From SABI01 sp963678555 (lineage in GTDB: Bacteria; Spirochaetota; Spirochaetia; Sphaerochaetales; Sphaerochaetaceae), in assembly GCA_963678555.2 (NCBI GenBank), contig CAXXJA010000003.1, positions 434,001-498,000 on the forward strand: 64,000 nt of DNA. Reading direction: 5' to 3'. Of the stretch, positions 59,308-64,000 are shown one piece after another. The translations under genes and the position numbers were made by a program. Below the pieces are notes generated by a model, which saw nothing but the letters and a program-made list of their open reading frames with translations, searched no databases and was not told where the DNA came from. The stretch's first letter is position 1; the number at the start of each line of letters is the position of its first letter.

Positions 59308-61125
59308 ATGGCAGAGAAAAAGACCCCGGGTAGTCGACAGGACTACGATGAGAGTAAAATTCAGTCGTTGAGCGCTCTGGAGCATATTCGCCTGCGTCCT
59401 GGAATGTATATCGGAAGGCTTGGCGACGGTACCCAGTTCGAAGACGGAATCTACATCCTCCTCAAGGAAGTGATCGACAACAGTGTTGATGAGTTCATCA
59501 TGGACGCAGGTAACAAAATCCAGATCTTTCTTGAGGGGGACCTGGTGCGTGTACGTGATTACGGCAGAGGTATCCCGCTCGGTAAGGTGATAGACTGTGT
59601 CTCCCTGATCAATACCGGAGGGAAGTTCAACACTGACGTGTTTCAGTTCTCAGTTGGACTCAACGGTGTCGGTACCAAGGCAGTCAATGCTCTTTCGAGC
59701 TATTTCAAGGTTGTCTCACACCGGGATGGCCGCTACTTCGAGGCGATTTTCGAGCGGGGCAAGATCGTCTCCACTGACAGCGGAATGACTCAGGAGGAGA
59801 ACGGGACTCTCATCGAATTCATTCCCGATCATGCGCCGGAGATCTTCAGGGAATACTCCTTTGAGACTGCCTTCATAGAGGAACGGCTCTGGAACTACGC
59901 TTACCTGAACACGGGCCTCACCCTTGAATTCAACAAAAAACGGTTCTCTTCCCGCAACGGTCTGCTTGATCTTCTGAATAAGCAGGTCGGGACCGAGAAT
60001 ATCTATCCGATCATCTACTATCGCAGCAGCGGTATGGAGTTTGCCTTCACTCATACGAACAACTACGGGGAGAACTACTTCAGCTATGTGAACGGACAGC
60101 ACACCAGCGACGGAGGGACTCACCTCTCCGCCTTCAAGGAGGGAGTGCTCAGAGGCGTGAACGAGTTCTTCAAGAAGTCCTATGCCGCCAGCGATGTGAG
60201 GGACGGTCTTATCGGTGCCATCAGCATAAAACTCCAGGATCCGGTCTTCGAATCGCAGACGAAGAACAAGCTGGGAAACAGCGACGTTCGTACCTGGATA
60301 GTGACTGAGGTGAAGGAACAGGTGGTCGATTTCCTGCTGAAGCACAGCGATGAGGCTCAGCTGCTCAGCGACAAAATCGCAAACAACGAACGTCTGAGGA
60401 AGGAACTTGCCAAGGTGAAGGGAGCTGCCAAGGAGGCTGCGCGGAAGGTTTCGATCAATATTCCCAAGCTCAAGGACTGCAAGTATCATCTCAACCAGCA
60501 TGGTGCGAAGGGTGAGAACACGATGATCTTCATCACAGAAGGGGACTCTGCCGCCGGAAGTATGACGAGCGTGCGAGATGTGTATACGCAGGCGATTTTC
60601 GCACTTCGCGGAAAGGTTCTCAACACCTTCGATAAGAAATGGGGGGACCTGTACAAGAACGAAGAGCTCTACAATCTGATGATTGCTCTTGGAATAGAGA
60701 ATGGTATCGATAATCTCCGATACGATAAGGTCGTCATCGCGACCGATGCCGATACCGACGGTTTCCATATCAGGAACCTTCTCATGACCTATTTTCTCAC
60801 CTACTTCGAGGACCTCGTCCTTTCGGGACATCTGTACGTGCTTGAGACTCCTCTGTTTCGGGTGAGAAACAAGAAGGAGACTGTCTACTGCTACAACGAG
60901 TACGAGAAAAATGAGGCACTCAAGAAGATCCGCGCTGCGGAGATCACCCGATTCAAAGGTCTCGGTGAGATCAATCCCAGTGAATTCAGAGCGTTCATCG
61001 GAGATGATATCAGGCTGCTTCCCGTCTCGGTTTCCACCTCGAATGAGATGCATCGGACACTCAAGTTCTACATGGGTGAGAACACCCCTGTGCGACGCGA
61101 TTTCATTATGGAGAATCTGATCTGA
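59308..61125 (+). CDS. parE: Topoisomerase IV subunit B
   Basis: A 605-residue second GyrB-type ATPase. GHKL motifs are EVIDNSVDEFIMDAG, VRDYGRGIPLG and NGVGTKAVNALS; the TOPRIM elements are EGDSAAGSMTSVRD and DADTDGFHI, with FKGLGEINPSEF near the end. These variants (AAGS in place of AGGS) and the shorter C-terminus separate it from gyrB at 8.9 kb and place it with the topoisomerase IV branch. The ATG at 59308 has no Shine-Dalgarno. parC follows with a TGATG overlap. Confidence 0.9.
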   Translation: MAEKKTPGSRQDYDESKIQSLSALEHIRLRPGMYIGRLGDGTQFEDGIYILLKEVIDNSVDEFIMDAGNKIQIFLEGDLVRVRDYGRGIPLGKVIDCVSLINTGGKFNTDVFQFSVGLNGVGTKAVNALSSYFKVVSHRDGRYFEAIFERGKIVSTDSGMTQEENGTLIEFIPDHAPEIFREYSFETAFIEERLWNYAYLNTGLTLEFNKKRFSSRNGLLDLLNKQVGTENIYPIIYYRSSGMEFAFTHTNNYGENYFSYVNGQHTSDGGTHLSAFKEGVLRGVNEFFKKSYAASDVRDGLIGAISIKLQDPVFESQTKNKLGNSDVRTWIVTEVKEQVVDFLLKHSDEAQLLSDKIANNERLRKELAKVKGAAKEAARKVSINIPKLKDCKYHLNQHGAKGENTMIFITEGDSAAGSMTSVRDVYTQAIFALRGKVLNTFDKKWGDLYKNEELYNLMIALGIENGIDNLRYDKVVIATDADTDGFHIRNLLMTYFLTYFEDLVLSGHLYVLETPLFRVRNKKETVYCYNEYEKNEALKKIRAAEITRFKGLGEINPSEFRAFIGDDIRLLPVSVSTSNEMHRTLKFYMGENTPVRRDFIMENLI

Positions 61126-63143
61126 TGAGTCACGCGGAATCAATGTTCAAGGAAAACTATCTCGAGTACGCCTCCTACGTCATCCGTGAGAGGGCGATAC
61201 CGGATATAGCTGACGGACTGAAGCCTGTTCAGAGGAGAATCCTGCACTCTCTGTTCGAAATGGATGACGGAAAATTTCACAAGGTCGCCAATGTCGTCGG
61301 TCACTGTATGAAATACCATCCCCACGGGGATGCTTCGATCGGTGATGCACTGGTGAACCTTGCCAACAACAACCTGTTCATAGACCGTCAGGGAAACTTC
61401 GGAAATGTTCTCACCGGTGATCCTGCAGCTGCTGCACGATATATTGAGTGCCGTCTTCTCGCCTTCGCGAAGAAGATCCTGTACAACCCGAAACTCACCA
61501 CCTTCCTCGATTCATATGATGGAAGGAACAAGGAGCCGGAGGCCTTCCCTGCAAAGCTTCCCGTGGTAATCATCCAGGGTACCGAAGGTATTGCGGTAGG
61601 GATGTCGACGAAGATTCTTCCTCATAATATCGGGGAGGTGATCGACGCCATGGAGGCCTCCCTGAAGGGGGAAAGCTTCTCCCTCTATCCCGATTTCGTC
61701 TCCGGGGGGATTATTGATGTCTCTGCCTATGATGACGGACGGGGCAAGATCCTTGCTCGTGCAAAACTGAACACAAAGGACTCGAAGAAGATCATTATTG
61801 AGGAGCTGCCGTTCTCGATCACTACTGAGCGGATGATAAAGTCTGTGGAAGATGCTGCGAGGAAGGGAAAGATCAAGATATCCAGCATTAACGACTATAC
61901 CACCGACTCGGTGAACATTGAGATCACCCTGGCCCGAAACACATACACCGAGGACGTGGTAGATGCCCTGTACGCCTTCACCGTCTGTGAACAGTCAATC
62001 AGTGTCAACCCGCTTGTCATTGTCGACAACATGCCGAAAGTGATGTCGGTCACAGAAATCGTGCAGTATGGTGCAACAAGTCTCGTCGATATCCTGAAGA
62101 GGGAACTTGAGCAGGAGCAGCAGGAGCTTACCGAAGCCCTGTTCAACCGCACGATCGAACGCATCTTCATCGAAGAGAGAATCTACAAGCGGATAGAGGA
62201 AGAGAAGACGAGTCAGGGTGTCAGTGAAGCCGTTAAGAGCGGGTTCGAACCGTTCCTGGACCGATTGAACCGCCCGGTGAACGATGATGATGTGGATCGC
62301 CTTCTGAAGATTCCCATCCGGCGGATAAGTCTGTTCGATATCAGGAAGAATCAGGATGAGATCAAGGCGATCAATGGTCGGCTCAAGGAGATCCGCTATC
62401 ACCTGAACCATCTCACCCGCTATGCCCTTGATTTTCTGACAGAGCTGAAGCGAGACCCCGTTGTGACCTCTTCACTCCGTCGGAGCACGATAGGTTCGTT
62501 CGAGAAGGTCGATGTGAGAGAAGCAGCACAGCGGAACCTTTCGCTGAAGTACGATGCCTCGACCGGATATCTCGGGTATGAGGTGAAAAAAGGTGTGGAA
62601 CAGCTGATGGTCAGTCCCTTCGACCGCGTTCTCATCATCCAGAAGGATGGTGCCTACTACGTCTGTGATGCTCCTGATAAACTATTTGTGGGAAAACAGA
62701 TGCGTTACTGCGGGCTTGCTGACAAGGACGTGCTCGAAAACACCGTGTTCACGGTAATCTATCAGGAGACAGCCCTCAAGTACCTGTTCATCAAACGCTG
62801 CCGTATCACTCAGTTCATTATTAACAAGACCTATTCCCTCATCCCCGAAGGCAAATTCAAGCTCTATACGCTGTCAGTCTTCGATGATGCCCGTATTACG
62901 ATCCAGTACAAGAAGGGGAAGGGATATAAGACTCTTGAGGACAGAACCTACTTCTCCCGCTTCCTGGTGAAAGGGGTCAAGGCGAACGGCGTCAGGCTCA
63001 CCACAAAAGAGGCTCAGACGCTGAGGATCAAGCATGAGAGAGACCCGAAGTCTCTCGAAAAGGAAGACGATCTGTTTGCCGGTATCGATCCGTACGATGA
63101 GCCGTACGACGACATTGGAGATGAAGGAGATCGGGATGAATGA
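61125..63143 (+). CDS. parC: Topoisomerase IV subunit A
   Basis: A 672-residue decatenase subunit. The catalytic tyrosine is in AAARYIECRLL, and the quinolone-binding helix reads KYHPHGDASIGDALVNLA, with alanine (Ala70) where E. coli ParC has Ser80. No GyrA box is seen, and the C-terminal beta-pinwheel is shorter than in GyrA, as expected for ParC. The acidic tail is DDIGDEGDRDE. It begins at the parE stop and overlaps the pseudouridine synthase gene by 8 bases. Confidence 0.92.
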   Translation: MSHAESMFKENYLEYASYVIRERAIPDIADGLKPVQRRILHSLFEMDDGKFHKVANVVGHCMKYHPHGDASIGDALVNLANNNLFIDRQGNFGNVLTGDPAAAARYIECRLLAFAKKILYNPKLTTFLDSYDGRNKEPEAFPAKLPVVIIQGTEGIAVGMSTKILPHNIGEVIDAMEASLKGESFSLYPDFVSGGIIDVSAYDDGRGKILARAKLNTKDSKKIIIEELPFSITTERMIKSVEDAARKGKIKISSINDYTTDSVNIEITLARNTYTEDVVDALYAFTVCEQSISVNPLVIVDNMPKVMSVTEIVQYGATSLVDILKRELEQEQQELTEALFNRTIERIFIEERIYKRIEEEKTSQGVSEAVKSGFEPFLDRLNRPVNDDDVDRLLKIPIRRISLFDIRKNQDEIKAINGRLKEIRYHLNHLTRYALDFLTELKRDPVVTSSLRRSTIGSFEKVDVREAAQRNLSLKYDASTGYLGYEVKKGVEQLMVSPFDRVLIIQKDGAYYVCDAPDKLFVGKQMRYCGLADKDVLENTVFTVIYQETALKYLFIKRCRITQFIINKTYSLIPEGKFKLYTLSVFDDARITIQYKKGKGYKTLEDRTYFSRFLVKGVKANGVRLTTKEAQTLRIKHERDPKSLEKEDDLFAGIDPYDEPYDDIGDEGDRDE

Positions 63144-63828
63144 TGTGAAGCGCAGAATCCTGTACGAAGACAACCATCTCATTATCATCAACAAGCTTCC
63201 CGGAGAACTGGTCCAGAAGGATAAGAGCGGGGATACGACCCTGGCTGATGTCGTGAAGGAGTACCTAAGGGTTACCTACAGGAAACCGGGGAATGTCTTT
63301 CTCGGTATTCCTCACCGTCTTGACCGTCCGACCAGCGGTATCGTTGTCTTTGCAAAAACAGAGAAGGCTCTCAGCAGAATGAGTGCACTGTTCAAACAGG
63401 GAGATGGTGTGAAGAAGTGGTACTGGGCCGTTGTCGACCGGCTGCCTCAGTTCACCAATCCTCTCATCATTCACCATCTGGTCCGTGATGAGAAGAAGAA
63501 CAAATCGTTCGCCTATGCAAGTGCCCGTAAAAACAGCAAGGAGGCACGGCTGCGTCTTACCATCTCAGGAGCCTCGAAGAGCTACTATCTGCTGGAGATC
63601 GAGCTGCTCACGGGACGCCACCATCAGATACGCGCCCAGCTCAGTGCTATGGGTTCTCACATCAAAGGTGATATCAAATACGGTTCGGCGCGCACGAACA
63701 GGGACGGCTCGATACATCTGCATGCACATCGGATTGAGTTTATCCATCCGGTGAAGAATGAACCTGTGGTGATCACGGCACTTCCACCGAAGGATCCCGT
63801 ATGGGATTATTTCGTCTCACAGCGATAA
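63136..63828 (+). CDS. RluA-family pseudouridine synthase
   Basis: A 230-residue pseudouridine synthase with the RluA catalytic motif HRLDRPTSGIVVFAKT (the Asp is the nucleophile, about residue 59), NKLPGELVQKDKSG, LEIELLTGRHHQIRAQLS and GDIKYGS. It lacks an S4 domain, like RluA/TruC types. The target uridine in rRNA or tRNA is not evident. The ATG at 63136 has AAGGAG six bases upstream and overlaps parC by 8 bases. The remaining 172 bases of the window hold no gene. Confidence 0.92.
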   Translation: MNDVKRRILYEDNHLIIINKLPGELVQKDKSGDTTLADVVKEYLRVTYRKPGNVFLGIPHRLDRPTSGIVVFAKTEKALSRMSALFKQGDGVKKWYWAVVDRLPQFTNPLIIHHLVRDEKKNKSFAYASARKNSKEARLRLTISGASKSYYLLEIELLTGRHHQIRAQLSAMGSHIKGDIKYGSARTNRDGSIHLHAHRIEFIHPVKNEPVVITALPPKDPVWDYFVSQR

Positions 63829-64000
63829 GCTGTGATTGAGAGCCTGCCGCGGCCTATGGTCTGAAAACAGCTGAGCTGTACGTCCCGCCTTCTGTATCTT
63901 TCAGTAATTCTTGATAGGATCTTTCCTCCCCGTGTTTCCTGTGCTGCCGGCATATCCGCTGTCTTCCCCTGAGATGATTATCGCTCCTGTCTCCGACTGC

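Noticed and set aside
59716..61143. 475-codon open frame antisense to parE
   Set aside because: It mirrors a conserved topoisomerase gene and has no start site or plausible domains; long antisense frames arise from the codon bias here.

Overview
The window is chromosomal DNA around the replication origin of a spirochaete-like bacterium. The core gene order on the left is rpmH-rnpA-yidC-jag-metK and dciA/recF/dnaN/dnaA leading leftwards, with gyrB-gyrA leading rightwards. Transcription changes direction at about 8.75 kb, as expected at an origin. A Sphaerochaetaceae affiliation is my inference. It rests on the moderate GC content, a BMP-type nucleoside-binding protein whose signal peptide ends in an AQGAQE-like stretch without a lipobox cysteine, a cyclophilin-FKBP fusion of a type reported in treponemes, and a flavodiiron protein suggesting an anaerobic lifestyle. 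No 16S rRNA lies in the window to confirm it.

Layout. 1-8.7 kb (minus strand): the 3' end of a PfkB kinase, then metK, jag, yidC, rnpA, rpmH, a DciA-like gene, recF, dnaN and dnaA. 7.05-8.82 kb: a candidate bipartite oriC, with DnaA-box-like sites between dnaN and dnaA and an AT-rich stretch between dnaA and gyrB. 8.9-18 kb (plus strand): gyrB, gyrA, parA, parB, a dual-family prolyl isomerase and radA, with a NifU-like gene on the minus strand. Two parS sites (one perfect match to TGTTTCACGTGAAACA) lie between gyrA and parA. 18-22.3 kb: a 575-bp gap with three palindromic operator-like repeats, a TraB-family membrane protein, a YgjP-like metallopeptidase and a flavodiiron protein. 22.3-28.4 kb (minus strand): ygiQ, a MATE exporter, nagA and pepD. 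28.5-34.7 kb (plus strand): an MFS exporter, a lipid kinase, a GH63/GH37-like glycosidase, a TerB-DnaJ protein and a secreted protein. 34.7-38.1 kb (minus strand): dnaX-ebfC-recR, SRP RNA and a tRNA cluster holding serine tRNAs for all six serine codons plus tRNA-Arg(GCG). 38.2-41 kb: a membrane M28 peptidase, an IMPACT protein and a membrane-anchored NUDIX protein.

41.1-51.7 kb is a long co-directional block for nucleoside salvage. It holds deoC overlapping a thymidine-kinase-like gene, then a BMP nucleoside-binding protein, a double-ABC ATPase, two permeases and punA. Cupin, SDR, phosphoesterase and ParB-fold genes follow, coupled by short overlaps. Imported purine nucleosides would be phosphorolysed by PunA, and deoxyribose phosphate would be cleaved by DeoC. 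52.5-54.2 kb holds two tandem FadR-type GntR paralogues. 54.26-56.2 kb is a group II intron carrying an LtrA-type reverse transcriptase. It sits directly behind a strong terminator and 14 bp before an orphan ABC ATPase. A flavodoxin-like protein, class II photolyase, topoisomerase IV (parE-parC) and an RluA-family pseudouridine synthase finish the window.

Points worth most attention: several genes (dnaA, the M28 peptidase, a secreted protein, parE) have a sigma70-like -10 box 6-8 nt before the ATG and no Shine-Dalgarno, suggesting leaderless mRNAs. Others are the repeat-bounded gap behind radA, the intron that appears to split a promoter, a two-hairpin element with complementary loops before the nucleoside operon, and a repressor-like inverted repeat over the -35 of that operon.
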